Shown one piece after another: positions 45,660 through 57,277 of a stretch of 64,000 bases of DNA (the first letter of the stretch is position 1; the number at the start of each line of letters is the position of its first letter). The notes beneath the pieces were generated by a model. That model ran no database searches. It saw nothing but the letters and a program-made list of their open reading frames with translations, and was not told where the DNA came from. Origin of the DNA: Diphasiastrum complanatum (Eukaryota; Streptophyta; Lycopodiopsida; Lycopodiales; Lycopodiaceae); the NCBI GenBank assembly GCA_029204225.1, contig CM055092.1, positions 24,512,381 through 24,576,380 on the forward strand, given 5' to 3'. The position numbers and the translations under genes are program-made.

Positions 45660-46150
45660 GCCAAAGGTTTTTTTTTTGTCAAAAAAATTTGTGTGGATTA
45701 TCCACACAGAATCCAGAAACTTATTTGCGTGAATAAAGCGTGGATATAAAAAAATTGATCCACGCAATATTAACCACCCCAGCTGTCTAGATATTCCATG
45801 GATAAAAATAATTTCGCGTGGATAATTATCCACGCGAAAGCCGAGTCTTTTTTTTAAAAAGTTTACTATGGCGTAGATTATCCATGCACAATTAATTTTT
45901 TTATTTCTGGCTCCGGTGTCCAAGGTTTGCCCAGCTACTGGTTGTCGGAGTTGGCGTGGATAATCCACGCAATTTGAATTTCTCCACATCCGGCCGATCT
46001 GCTGCCAAAATGACACTTGCGTGGAACATCCACGCGCCCATATCCACGCGAATATTCACGCCAATCCACGGATATATCCACGCAAAGTTTTTTTTGCCTG
46101 CGCGTCCTCCTTTGTATTGTGCATGGATATTTGCGTGGATATTTTCTACA
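45660..46150 (+). repeat. Cluster of short palindromes, right copy
   Basis: Contains 45690-45708 (19 nt, perfect), 45738-45765 (8-bp stem, 12-nt loop), 45812-45839 (28-nt perfect palindrome centred on GGATAATTATCC), 45954-45970 (GCGTGGATAATCCACGC) and 46019-46035 (7+3+7), plus several half-matches. Less decayed than the left copy: several arms that mismatch at 38.3-38.8 kb are perfect here. Confidence 0.85.
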
Positions 46151-46950
46151 TGTGTTCTTGTGGTGGAAATTGAAGGAAAGTAAAGCTTTCATGCTTATTA
46201 TCCTCAATATATCAGATAGACAGATTGGAAACATAGCTGAAGCTAAAACGTCAAAAGACATTTGGGACATTTTGAACTCACTACTAAGCTACAACTACGA
46301 AGGAAATTCTTCACATTCAAAATGTCTACTGGTGATTCTCTTCATATACACATTAACCAAATTAAGAACCTCTTGCACCAAATGGCCGTTGTCGGATCAG
46401 TCATAGAAGATCAAAATGCAATTATGACATTGCTTTCAAGCTTGCTCTCTACATATATGAAAACTGGGTGATGATCATATTGACACACACAGGTTTAACT
46501 CTTACTAGAGTTATTACTATGTTGTTGCAGAAGATAATCGAAGAAGTCGAGACACTCCGACTCCTTCCTCCTCTCTGGCTCTATATGTCAACAAAGGCTC
46601 TAAGCGACAGGAGCAGAAAAGCTCCAAGAAGGCTGCAATGAATCAGAAACAGACTCAAAGTCAAGCACAATCATCAGATCCATAATCAAAGAAGAAGATG
46701 TTTTGTAGATATTGCAAGCGTAATAACCATGAGATCAAGGATTGTCGAATTCTTCAAGCGAAGAATGTAGCCAAGCAACTCGAACAATAAGCAAACACAG
46801 TTTGATCATCTCCCAGGTCGAAGTGGACGAAGGTGCATTCATGATCAAAGATCAAAGCACACTTTTGGATGATTCTTGGTTTTTTTACTATGGAACAACT
46901 CAACACATGACCAATCAATGTCAGATCTTCATCTCCTACATGTCTTACAA
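46151..46950 (+). pseudogene. CopB copia remnant, copy 4
   Basis: Gag from about 46165 (KAFMLIILNISDRQIGNIAE, then FKMSTGDSLHIHINQIKNLL, SSLLSTYMKTG), with about 30 bp deleted near 46285. A clean zinc knuckle CRYCKRNNHEIKDC is encoded near 46700-46745. The protease region follows (LLDDSWFFYYGTTQHMTNQ, 46860-46920) with Tyr-Tyr-Gly at the active site. It then fuses to CopA inside ACATGAAGAA. Frames change three times. The N-terminal part of gag is replaced by the palindrome cluster, exactly as in copy 3. Confidence 0.8.
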
Positions 46951-48845
46951 CATGAAGAATCAAATACAATGTAAATGAAATGATTCCACCATGCTTCCAA
47001 CTCTGAACTCTGTGGAAAAATACAGCAAACAAACAATGAATGTGAGTGATCAACTTTTGCTTGCATGTTTCCTCCTCCTTTGCTCTTTGTTGCCTTGTAT
47101 CCACCATGATACTCCACAAATGAGCCTCCATCTCCATCTTCCCATAAGATGCCATCAAGCCTTGATGACTTGGACATGAATGAGTGACATAATGAATCTC
47201 CAATAGCTTCATTTCCATCAGAAAAACCATCCAGGAATGCTAGTACAAATCCAACATCAAAACAATGCTCACCAATGTAGCTAGTTTTACCATATCTTGA
47301 CAATTTGCACACATCCACATGAAATTGCTCAAACATGACATAGAAAAAGTAAAGTAAACTTGAACCTTGCTACTCCTTTGACTTTACTTGAGTCTTCAAT
47401 ATGCTGTAAAATCAAATCCATAACATCTTTGTCAATTACCACTCCTTTGATGCTCTTGACTAGCTCCAAATTGTCAACTTCCCTTTTGACTAGTTGAAGC
47501 GCTTTGAGATCAACCTCTTGATCTTCAACTTGACCATCAAAGCCATTGAACAAAATTTGTCTTCCAGATCCAATACTTGATTTTACAGCAAGATAACATC
47601 CATCCACTTGCATAGCTCCATGTACACAAGAAGATCCTCCAAAAGATCTTTCACTCCTCATAAGAGTTCGATACTCAAGATCCATTGCTTGGATCCACTC
47701 CTCTTCTTTCCTTGCTTGATCTACACTTGTAGGCTCATCCAAAGAGGCAACATAGTTTCCAGAAACTACTTGCTTACCCTTTTGATCATATGTGAGCCTT
47801 GAAGGTACTTGTCTTTCTAGTGATGTTCTCCTTGGCTTTTGGCTTGATGAAGGTCCATCATCATCACCATAAAAAATAGGATCATTTTCATCAACATCAA
47901 GAATGTTAGTTCCATCCACACTTCCATCAATCATGTTTGAAGAAACTTTTGGAATGTTCCGCTCATAAAAAATGACATCTCTACCAACAATCACCTTGTT
48001 AGTAGAAGGAATGTAAACCTTGTAGGCTTTTCTTGATGATGGATCCTCCTTGGTCCTATCATCAAGAGTAATGTTGACATCCAAAGGTTCTTAGAAAGTT
48101 GACATCCGGCCTCCTCTTGAATAGCATCTCAAAAGATGTCCTTCCATCCAAAATAGCACTCGGCCACCTATTGCACAAGAAATTGGCACACAACAAAGCT
48201 TGATCCCAAAATGGTTTTTCAAGATTAGCACTTAACCTCATAGCTTTAGCACTTTCACATAAAGTCTTATTCTTCCTTTCAGTCCATTTTGTTGTGGGGT
48301 CCTTGATGTTGTATACTCCCTCTTGATCCCATGCTCCTTGCAAAAGGCCTTGAACTTGGTAGATATGTACTCACCACCATTGTCACTCCTCAAGCAATTA
48401 ATCTTTGTGGAAAATTGGTTCTCCTTTGCATTCTTGAATTTGATAAAGACATCATACACTTCATCCTTACTTTTTAGTAGATGGATCCAACAAAATCTAC
48501 TAAAAGCATCAATGAATGTTACATACATCTTAGCTCCACTATTGCTGATCGTAGTAAATCCATGATTGTAGATTTTGATATAGATCTAGTATAGGGTTGT
48601 CTATGTGACTTTGACAAAGCACAAGACTCACAAACATGTTTGATGCCACTTAAGGAGCTTGGAAGACCTATCACAATCTTCTTCCTAGCCATTACCTCCA
48701 ATGACTTGAAGTTGAGGTGTCCCATCCTTTTATGCCAAACCTCTTGAATAGGTATTTGCTCCCTTGCAACACATCCAACTTGGTTAGCAATAACAAAAGC
48801 ATCTAGTTTGAACAACTTCCCTTGCCTTTTACCTTTTTCAATCAA
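46951..48845 (-). pseudogene. CopA pol, copy 4: integrase and RT-replacing segment
   Basis: Minus strand: GAG-pre-integrase (WHKRMGHLNFKSLEVMARKK, HVCESCALSKSHRQPY, 48790-48600), integrase core (VTFIDAFSRFCWIHLLKS and CLRSDNGGEYISTKFKAFC carry the two Asp). The Glu region is shifted by a 4-bp deletion at PQQNG. The integrase tail follows (PFWDQALLCANFLCNRWPSA). Frame 48084-47329 (251 codons) crosses from the integrase spacer (EEWIQAMDLEYRTLMRSE) into the foreign segment (RSFGGSSCVHGAMQVDGCYL) and ends at FLCHV. A second frame, 47336-46929, covers SYIGEHCFDVGFVLAFLDGF. Reverse transcriptase is absent. The copy is truncated before the RNase H tail at the CopB fusion. Confidence 0.85.
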
Positions 48846-48857
48846 GACATCCTTCCT

Positions 48858-50053
48858 TTAGATCAAACGAGCATCTCTATCAAACTCCACCTTGAGGCCT
48901 TTACTTAGCATTTGACTCACACTAAGCAAATTCTTGGTAATAGCTGGAATAAACAAGACATCCTTCAAATGAACATTCCTATTTGTAGAGAGAGATACAG
49001 AGAAAATCCCTTTGATTGCACACTCACCATCATTGGCCATGTAGATCACCCTCTTGTCATCTCCATATGCCAACAAAGAAGTGAAGTACTCTTTGTGAAA
49101 GGTCATGTGTGAACTTGCTCCACTATCAATCCACCGATGATCTAGATCTCCATCATTAGCAAGCATACATGAAGACATCAAAAAAGCATCATCATTTGCA
49201 TCTTGAACATCCAAAACATCTTCATCAAGAGTAAGATTACTTTGCTTGTCTCCTTGATCTCTCTTCTTCTTGTAACACTCACTTGCAAAGTGTCCTTTGA
49301 TGCCACAAAGCACTTGAGCGTTGATCTATCCTTCTTTTTTCCACTTGAAGAAGCATCCACTTGATCTTGCCCTCTAGAGCACTTACTTTGGGTTTTTCCC
49401 TTTGTGAACATAGCATCCTCTTGAAGTGTCGATGTAGAACCACCTCTTGCTTGAAGCCTATATTCCTCATTGATCAAGATCTCTTGAAGATCCATCAAAC
49501 TTGCCAAAGTCATTTGAATAGCAAGACTTTGAACAATTTGAGCATGAGCATCCAACAAGCCATTAAGAATTACTCGAATAAGCTCTCCTTCCTAAATGCT
49601 TTCGTCAATGCAATCCAACTCATCATTCAATGCTTTCATTCTCAAAACAAAAGTACTTGGACTTTCTTCATTCTTTTGAAAACACGAAAAGATTTGCCTT
49701 ATTAGAGTCAACACTCTAGAATTAGACTTGGATTCATAAAGCTTCTTTAATGAATTCCAAGTTTTCAGAGATGATGTGCACTTACCAACTTCCTTGAGAA
49801 GTTCATTGGTAACATTCACCTTTATCATGTGTAGAGCCTTCTTGGCCCTCTTGTCATACCTCATTTGATCTTGTTGTGTTGCTGGTCTCTCCTCCAAACC
49901 TACAACAATATCCAAAACATCATTTATCTCAAAAAGTGACTCTATCTTCACTTTCCACAATGAGGTAAGCCTATCATTGGCTTCCCCCATACATGCATTC
50001 CTGGAGGTAAGCCTATCATTGGCTTTCAACATGACTCCAATTGAGGTTGCCAT
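48858..50053 (-). pseudogene. CopA gag and protease, copy 4
   Basis: The gag frame starts at 50053 (MATSIGVMLKANDRLTS) and is a UBN2-type copia gag (LKKLYESKSNSRVLTLIRQI, FVLRMKALNDELDCIDESI). A 42-bp direct duplication (49962-49983 repeated at 50004-50025) adds 14 residues in frame. A stop after DESI and a frameshift split it from the zinc-knuckle region; the last half (CGIKGHFASEC) is at the start of frame 49313-48858. The protease there is intact at its active site (RWIDSGASSHMTFHKEYF) and runs through KDVLFIPAITKNLLSVSQML to a stop at 48858. This is the only CopA copy in the window with a 5' half. Confidence 0.85.
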
Positions 50054-50742
50054 GTAGCAATGACCTGATCATCTCTTTCAACCTGTTTCAATGCACAAAG
50101 CACTCCTTTGAACAATAGCAAATGCTTTCAAACGAAATCACCAAGATTTGAATCTATCTCAAAAATTCTCTTCTAGCACTTACATTAAGCAAATCAACAT
50201 ATAGAATCATGGAATCTTGATCAACCTATGATCTATCCTCAATCTAATGACTTTTGCCACTTCTTAAGATTTAAACACACTCAAATGAAGTCCAACAACC
50301 TCGCTATCTAGAGATCCAATCAAAATTAGGGTTTTGACAAAATCACAAAAAATTGACTATTTCAAATCTACATGTAAATGCTTGAAAATTTGATATGCAA
50401 TCTATAAGCCACCACTTAGGCTAATCCAATGATCCAAAAATTGGCCAAATCCAGTATGTGAACACAAAAATCAGAATTGATCAAGTTTATAGACCTATAT
50501 AGGGCCTTTTATAGTAGGTGCAAACCCTATTTGGCCACTTGGATTTCCCTCCAAAATGCAAACCCTACTATTTTTGGGTCCAGATTCAATGTACCCAATA
50601 ATTCAAATTTGAATCTACTCAAACTCACATTCTTACTCTCCCACACTTTCAAAAAGTGTTTATTCAAATGACATTTAGACTAATGAACTTTGAAAAGTCA
50701 ATCTCTAAGTCTAAAACAAGTTTTGGCCTCAATATGCCAAAA
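50054..50742 (-). repeat. CopA 5' leader and LTR fragment, copy 4
   Basis: 50742-50505 on the minus strand matches the U3 half of the other CopA LTRs (GCCAAAACTTGTTTTAGACT through the TATA box TATAAAAG near 50510). Downstream of the TATA box it diverges from 20116-20402. 50504-50054 is leader to the gag ATG; I could not find an initiator-Met primer-binding site in it. The outer end of the LTR is cut by CopC. Confidence 0.6.
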
Positions 50743-52768
50743 ATGAATCCTTCTAGTAAGGTCGATCTCCGTGTCTGTCATAGCTGCATCCTTGGAAAGC
50801 AAGCTAGGATTCCTTTTAGATCAAACCATATGCATGCAACGAAAGATCTGTTAGATGTTGTTCATACAGATATGTGGGCCTATGCAAACTCCCTCATTGC
50901 TAGATGCAAAGTATTTCATTACCTTCATTGACGAATTATCTAGAAGAACATTTGTTTATTTCATTAAACAAAAATCAGAGACTTTCATCAAACTTAGAGA
51001 ATTCAAAGAGCATGATGAGAATAAAAATGGTAAACAAATCAAAGCATTGAGGTTAGATAACAAGGGAGAATACATCTCCAATGAATTCAAGGAGTATTGC
51101 CTTAACAATGGCATTGAGCAACAATACATCACTTCCTATTTGCCTAAATCAAATCGTCTTGTTGAGAGAAAGAACAGAATCCTAGTTGGATCGACAAAGT
51201 GCACATGTGATACTTATAAAGTGCTTCTGGGCCGAAGTTGTTTCAACAACAACCTATATTTAGAACAGATGTTCTACTAAAGGCCTCTTAGACAAAACAC
51301 CATTTGAAGTTTGGATAGGTACCAAACCTTCTTTATCAATTTATGAGTTTTTGGAGGTACTACTTTTGCGCAGATTCCTCATGATCTCAGAAAGAAGCTC
51401 AATATCTAGAGTATCAAGTGTGTTTTCATCAGCTACACTACTTCAGATCAAGCCTACAAGTTGTTCAATCCCATCGAGTCGAAGATATTCACTAGCCGAG
51501 ATGTCATCTTCATCGAAGATCAGTTTCAAGGCCTGAAAGAAAAGGGAAGCTGTTGCTTTGAACTTTCCAGTTCCTTAGTTGACCATTCCTATTGAAGCTC
51601 CAAGCTCTTCTACTCTTGACGAACAACAAATCAATAATAGATCGGAAGATGATGATGTTGCAGATCAGCAACTACAGTATGATGTAAATAAACAACTTCC
51701 TGTATTACCCAAAAGATCTTCAATGACTAGCAGACCACCTAACTGGTATATTGACAAGTTTGTAGATTATCTTGTTTAGGAACCAACATCTGTCCAAGAA
51801 GCACTCAGTCAGCCTAATTCATATCTCTGAAAAAAGCTATGAATAAAGAGTATTCATTGCTTATCAAGAACCAAACATGGACGATTGTTTAATTACTTGC
51901 CAACAGAAATGTAGTTGATTGCAAATGGATTTTCAAAGTCAAGTACAACGCAGATGGAAGCATCAACAGAAGAAAGGCACGACTTGTAGCCAAAGGATTT
52001 TCTCAGGTTTACAATGTCAATTACACTGAAACTTTCAGTCCAGTAGTCAAGCATTCTTCTATTCGGCTTTTGCTATCATTTGCCGTTGTATCAGATTTGG
52101 AAATACATCCAATGGATGTACAAACAACATAACTCAATGGAGTTATCGAAGAAGGCATTTACATGGTGCAACTCGAAGGTTATATTATCAAGAGTAAACG
52201 CAAACATGTGTGCAAACTCCATAAGGCACTATATGGCTTGAAGAAATCTACTAGAGCATGGTTTCAAAGGATCAATACTTTTCTTATTGATCACGACTAT
52301 ACACCTAGCTCTTCAGATTCAAACGTTTACTTCAAAGCAATGTAGCAATCTTTTATCATTATCACTTAGTATGTGGATGATACATTGCTTTTCAGCAACA
52401 GTACTGATTTGATAAAAGAAGCTAAGACAATGCTATCTTTCGAATTCGACATGACCGATCTGGGATTGGTATACAAATCCACAGAGATAGAAAACAGAAG
52501 TTGATCCACATTACACAACAGAGGTACATCTTCAACAATTTAGTCAGATATAATCTGATCAATTTCAAGTTAGCTCTCCCGCCAATGGAACCAGGACTCA
52601 AATTGTCAAAGGACCAATGTCTCCAAGCAATTCACGAGAAGCAGCAGATGCGTGAGTATTCTTACCATTCTATTATAGGATTTCTTATGTACGCCACGAT
52701 CAATATTAGGCCAAATATAGCTTTTGCATTCAGCTCTCTTAGTTAATATATGACAAATCCTGGTATGT
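50743..52768 (+). pseudogene. CopC copia pol remnant
   Basis: Plus strand: pre-integrase (CHSCILGKQARIPFRSNHMH), integrase core (FITFIDELSRRTFVYFIKQK; LRLDNKGEYISNEFKEYC; RLVERKNRILVGS; catalytic Asp, Asp, Glu present but NKGEY replaces NGGEY), integrase tail (KIFTSRDVIFIEDQFQG in another frame), spacer, then RT (CKWIFKVKYNADGSINRRKA, ARLVAKGFSQVYNVNYTETF, KLHKALYGLKKSTRAWFQRI, YVDDTLLFS). Stops interrupt RT repeatedly, including where the family has Ala-Phe-Leu-Asn (TT stop LNG near 52130) and before YVDD. Ends at about 52768 within the RT C-terminal region, fused to GypG at AAAAAGATTTTGGG. Gag, protease and RNase H are absent; no LTR is seen. Confidence 0.85.
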
Positions 52769-55700
52769 AAAAAGATTTTGGGAGTTGCTTTTGAAAGTTC
52801 AGAGTTTACATTCCATTTCCAAGAAAGAACAGAAAAGAAAGTTCTATTCGGGCTTAGATCTAGTGCAAGCTGATACTTTGGAACAAGACATGTATTATGT
52901 TACTAGAATTGAACTGCAGGATAATCATCGAAATGGAAACATAAACAAAAGGAAAGAACATCCCGCCACTCAAACTCCAAAAGAGAAGATTGAACGCCTT
53001 TCCAAAGAACAAGTCAAGTGTGGGAAAAAGGGACACCTTTTCTTCAAATTCCACTCAAAGATACCAAAGCTTCAAGTGCAAACAAAGGGAAGCAGGTTGT
53101 CGTACAAAGCATTTAAGACACTCAAAACCACGATCTCCTCAAGACATGGGGAAAATCCATAATAAACTCTGTTTAATTCTCTTTGATGCACGCTCCTCTC
53201 ATAATTTCATCTATTTTAAGCTTGCACAAGAGATAGGAGTTGGTTCCTTCTCTGAATCTATGCTTAAGGCTAAAGGTGCTTGGAAAACTTAAGCTTCAAA
53301 TCTCCGATTAATATGAACCTATAGAATTCATGGTAGGTCCTTTACAAAGAGTAGATGTAATCTTAGGCATGCCTTGGCACAAAATGCACAGCCCTCTGGT
53401 GGACTATAATAAGCATTTGATTTCATGGAAGCACAAGGGTAAAGATGTTACTATGCATGCAGGACAGAGTGGCGAAACAATCTCTTTGGGAAGCCATATT
53501 CAGGCATCAAAGGTACTAAAGAAAGCAGTATTTTCTTATTTGTTTTTTGTTCAAAGTATGGATGATGATGTTGATGGAAATACGTATTCTTTGGACAATA
53601 ATAGAAAAGACTTTTTACTAAAGTATTCTTCTTGTTTTTTTGATGAGCTACCAAAATCCTTACCCCCTGAAAGACCTTAAGATCATACGATAGACATTAT
53701 CCCTAGAAGTTCCATACCCAATAGGCCTCCCTATAGGGTAAGCCATTCTCAACAAGAATAAATTTCTAAACAAATTAATGATTTGTTAGAGAAAGGTCTT
53801 ATAAAACCCAGTAATTCCCCCTGTTGCTCTCTTGTGCTTTTGGTACAAAAGAAAGATGGGAGTTTTAGGATGTGTGTGGACTATCGTGCTTTAACAAGAT
53901 TACAGCTAAGAACCGTTTTCCTATTCCAAGAATAGATGACATTATGGATAGGATAAATGGATCTTGTATCTTTAGTAGAATGGATTTGACAAGTGGATAC
54001 CACCAGATCAGAGTAGCACCCAAAGAAGTCTATAAAACTGCTTTCAGATTTAACTCTGGCCTTTATGAACTTGTAGTGGTACCTTTTGGTCTTACTAATG
54101 CTCCCGCAACATTCAATAGAATGATGGAACGAATCTTTCGACCTCATAAACGTTTTGTAGGAACATTCTTTGATGATATCTTAGTCTTCAGTGCAAATGA
54201 AGAAGAACATAAAAGACATCTAGATATCGTCTTTAGAACTCTACAAGAAAACTCACTTCTCATAAAAGGTAAGAAAACAAATTCTTTCTAGAAAAGATAC
54301 ACTTTCTAGGACATATGATTTCAAAGGAAGGAATCCAAATGGACCCTTCTTAAAGCCATACAAGACTGGCCTAAACCAAGAAATATTCATGAATTTCGGT
54401 CTTTCCTAGGCTTATGTTCCTATTATAGAAAATTTATTCGCCATTTTGCTCATATAGCCTCACCACTACATGAACTCATTAAGAAGAGAGTAAATTTTTA
54501 TTGGTATAAGAAAGAGCAAAATGCCTTTGATAATCCGAAGCATGCACTTACCACTGGACCTGTTCTTATCATTCCTGACCTTCGTAAAGCTTTCTTTGTG
54601 GAAGTGAATGCAAGTTTAGACTGTATTGGGGCAGTCTTAAACCAAGAAGGTCATGTTGTAGCCTTTGAAAGCAGACGACTTCAAGGGGCAGAAGTACAGT
54701 ATGACATTTATGAAAAAGAACTTTTGGCCATTATTCATGCCCTTAAGTTATGGAAGCACTATCTACTAGGAAATGATTTCCTAGTTAAAACAGATCATCA
54801 AAGCCTTAGGTACTTTCTCACCCAGCAACTAATTCGAGAAAAACATCTAAAATGGGCTAACTACCTTAGCACTTTCCATTTTTAGCTACTTCATCACCCA
54901 GGAAAGGACAATAAGGTCGCCGATGCATTATCAAGAATCCCCAAGGTCAACCATATTTCTCTAGCATATCATGAAGATTTCCTTCCTATGAAAAGTATGT
55001 ATGCTAGTGATTCCGACATCCAGCATATCTTTGAAATATTTGAAAGAAATCAAAGTCATAAAGACTATGTTTTGAAAGAAGAATATTTATTCAAAGAGGA
55101 TAAGCTATGTATTCCTATAGCATTTAGAACCAAGATCCTTCAAGAAACCCATAGTCCTCCCTATGCATGACATAGAGGAATTAACTCTGGAATCTCTGAA
55201 AAGGTTCTTTTACTGGCCTACCATGCATCAAGACACAAGGCATTACATAAATGCATGTCTAATCTGTCAACACAATAAAGATGAGCGAGGATTAAAAACT
55301 CCAGGGTTACTTCATCCCTTGCCTATTCCTGAAGCACCGTGGGAACATATTACCATGGACTTTATCTCTGGGTTCCCTAAAACCAAAAATGGAAATGAGA
55401 TGATATGGGATTTAGCAAACAGGCTCATTTTATTCCCTGTAAGAAAACGCTTAAAGGACCCGCAACTGCTCATTTGTTTATTCGTCACATCTTTAGGTTG
55501 CATGGACTACCCAAAAGTATAGTGTCGGATCGGGATACAAGATTTACTAGCAACTTTTGGAGACCCATTTTTGATAAGCTGGGGACAACCCTTAAATTCT
55601 CTTCTTCCTTTCACCCCTAGACTGATGGTCAAAGTGAAAGTACTAATCGAGCCATCATAGATTTGTTGAGAAATTATGTCAGTGATCAGAAGACTTAATG

Positions 55701-56470
55701 GGAACACTATCTTCCTATTCTAGAATTTGCTTACAATAACACCGTTCATTCTTCTACTGGTAAAGCAGCTTTTGAAGTAATGTATGGAAAACCAATTGTG
55801 CCTCCTGTATTAAGGATTAAAGAAAAGATATTTGCCTCAAATGAATTTGTGCAAGATTATCAAGACACCTTTTCAAAGGTTCAACAATCCATTGCAAATG
55901 CACAACAGAAACATTAGAAAAGTGCAAATATGCGTGGAGGGCAATCAAGTACGATGAAGGAGAACTAGTTCTCCTAAAATCTGAAAAGAAAAGACTTAGG
56001 AAAAAGAAGGGCAGCATGAAAGTCTACCCAAAACTAGCCCAAAAGTATTATGTACCTTTTAAAGTCAAGAAAGTAATCAATGAAGTTACATGTGAGCTTG
56101 ACTTACCTATTACTTGGAAAATCCATAACAAATTCCATGTAAGCTTGCTCAAAAAATTCAATGGTCCGGAACCATAAGGATTTTCAGATTCCGAACCACC
56201 AGAAATTCAAGGAACTGAAAAAATCCTTCAACCTGAGCAGATATTGATGCACCAGATGAGAACTGGAAGAAAAGAGATAACTTCTACATTATACCTCCTC
56301 AAATGTAAGAACTATCCTACTACGGATGCAAGACGGATGGAAGAAGAATTCTTCCAAGAGTATCCAGAAATTTTAAATGTTTATTTGAGAAATGTCCGTT
56401 GAGGACAATGCTTAATGCGTCGGATGGAATGTAAAATTGTATAGACCAAATTGACCAGGAAATAAAGGCT
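52769..56470 (+). pseudogene. GypG gypsy retrotransposon fragment 2 (gag end to 3' end)
   Basis: Gag end (52785-53160, zinc knuckle degraded to a KCGKKGHLFFKF-like form), protease region (LFDARSSHNFIYFKLAQEIG, where DARSS stands for DAGSS), DVILGMPWHKM, then RT (KNRFPIPRIDDIMDRINGS, MDLTSGYHQIRVAPKEV, PFGLTNAPATF, FFDDILVFS at the YxDD box). RNase H is 54598-54885, with FFVEVNAS where Asp is expected (EVNAS for ETDAS). Integrase: CLICQHNKDERG, TMDFISGFPKTKNG, SIVSDRDTRFTSNFWRP and DGQSESTNRAIIDLL, holding Asp, Asp and Glu. The end resembles a chromodomain (LLKCKNYPTTDARRMEEEFF). At least eight stops or shifts. It is the longer relative of 14058-16355 and lacks its 5' gag half and LTRs. Confidence 0.85.
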
Positions 56471-57236
56471 ATCCAGTCTTCCATTCTTTTTGTATGAAAC
56501 GTATTTTGAGTATTATAGCTTATTACTCTAACTGATGAATTATGAGTGCAAGTATCATTACTTGAAGACAAGAAATGAAACTGTAGAGCAATGCTAACAA
56601 TGTGATATGCAGGTTCAAGAAATATAATCTAGTGATGAACCATTTGATGGTATGGCTTCTAACCTTTTCCTAAGGGTGTGTGCAGGTACTAAGAAGAGTA
56701 CCTGAAGAAAGAATTCAAAGAAGCTTCTTAAAGCTTAAAGATGGTACCTGAAGAAGGCTCACTCGAGTCTATAAAGAAGGCTCACTCAAGTCTATAAAGA
56801 CTGGGAGAAGAAACCAAAGGACTGATCACCCTTTGTGTCACACTCCACTATGATTGGGGATGGGCAACCAATAGAAAAAAAAGCCTAGGAACTGATGAAA
56901 ATTATGCGCGGTAAGATGGACATATGCAAAGCCTTTTTTATGACATGAAAAACACTTGGGTGGATCTCAATATTGTACACAAAGAAATATTCAACTTAAA
57001 AGTGACTAACATTGAATGTTAGGCTACCTACCTTTTATCCTTATCAATATAAATCTTGAAATGAAACGCACAACATTGCACGTATCAACACTACCTTTAA
57101 GATCCATAATTTGTAAACTTCTGGTTGATGTAAAAATCTAAGAATCCATCTTCCCAAAACCACTCTATATGTAATTGGCCTTGGGCCAATTGATCTTGCA
57201 TAATTTTAAAAAAAAAATCCTTCGCGGGGGGGCGGT
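56471..57236. other. Gene-free region after GypG
   Basis: No gene is visible. A direct duplication of about 25 bp, AGAAGGCTCACTC(G/A)AGTC plus TATAA, occurs near 56752-56800. At 57043-57102 a piece of the AP2 flank appears on the minus strand (matching 43050-43100). The end is G-rich (CGCGGGGGGGCGGTGGG) just before the telomere-type repeat. Confidence 0.5.
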
Positions 57237-57277
57237 GGGTTTAGGGTTTAGGGTTTAGGGTTTAGGGTTTAGGGTTA
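57237..57277 (+). repeat. Interstitial telomere-type repeat (TTTAGGG)n
   Basis: About five uninterrupted units of TTTAGGG, the common plant telomere repeat, between a G-rich stretch and the U-R related sequence. It is not at a chromosome end since retroelement sequence continues for 6.7 kb. Confidence 0.95.

Noticed and set aside
45660-46150. CRISPR-like array
   Set aside because: Repeats are palindromic but irregularly spaced, differ in sequence, have no uniform spacers, and the DNA is plant nuclear.
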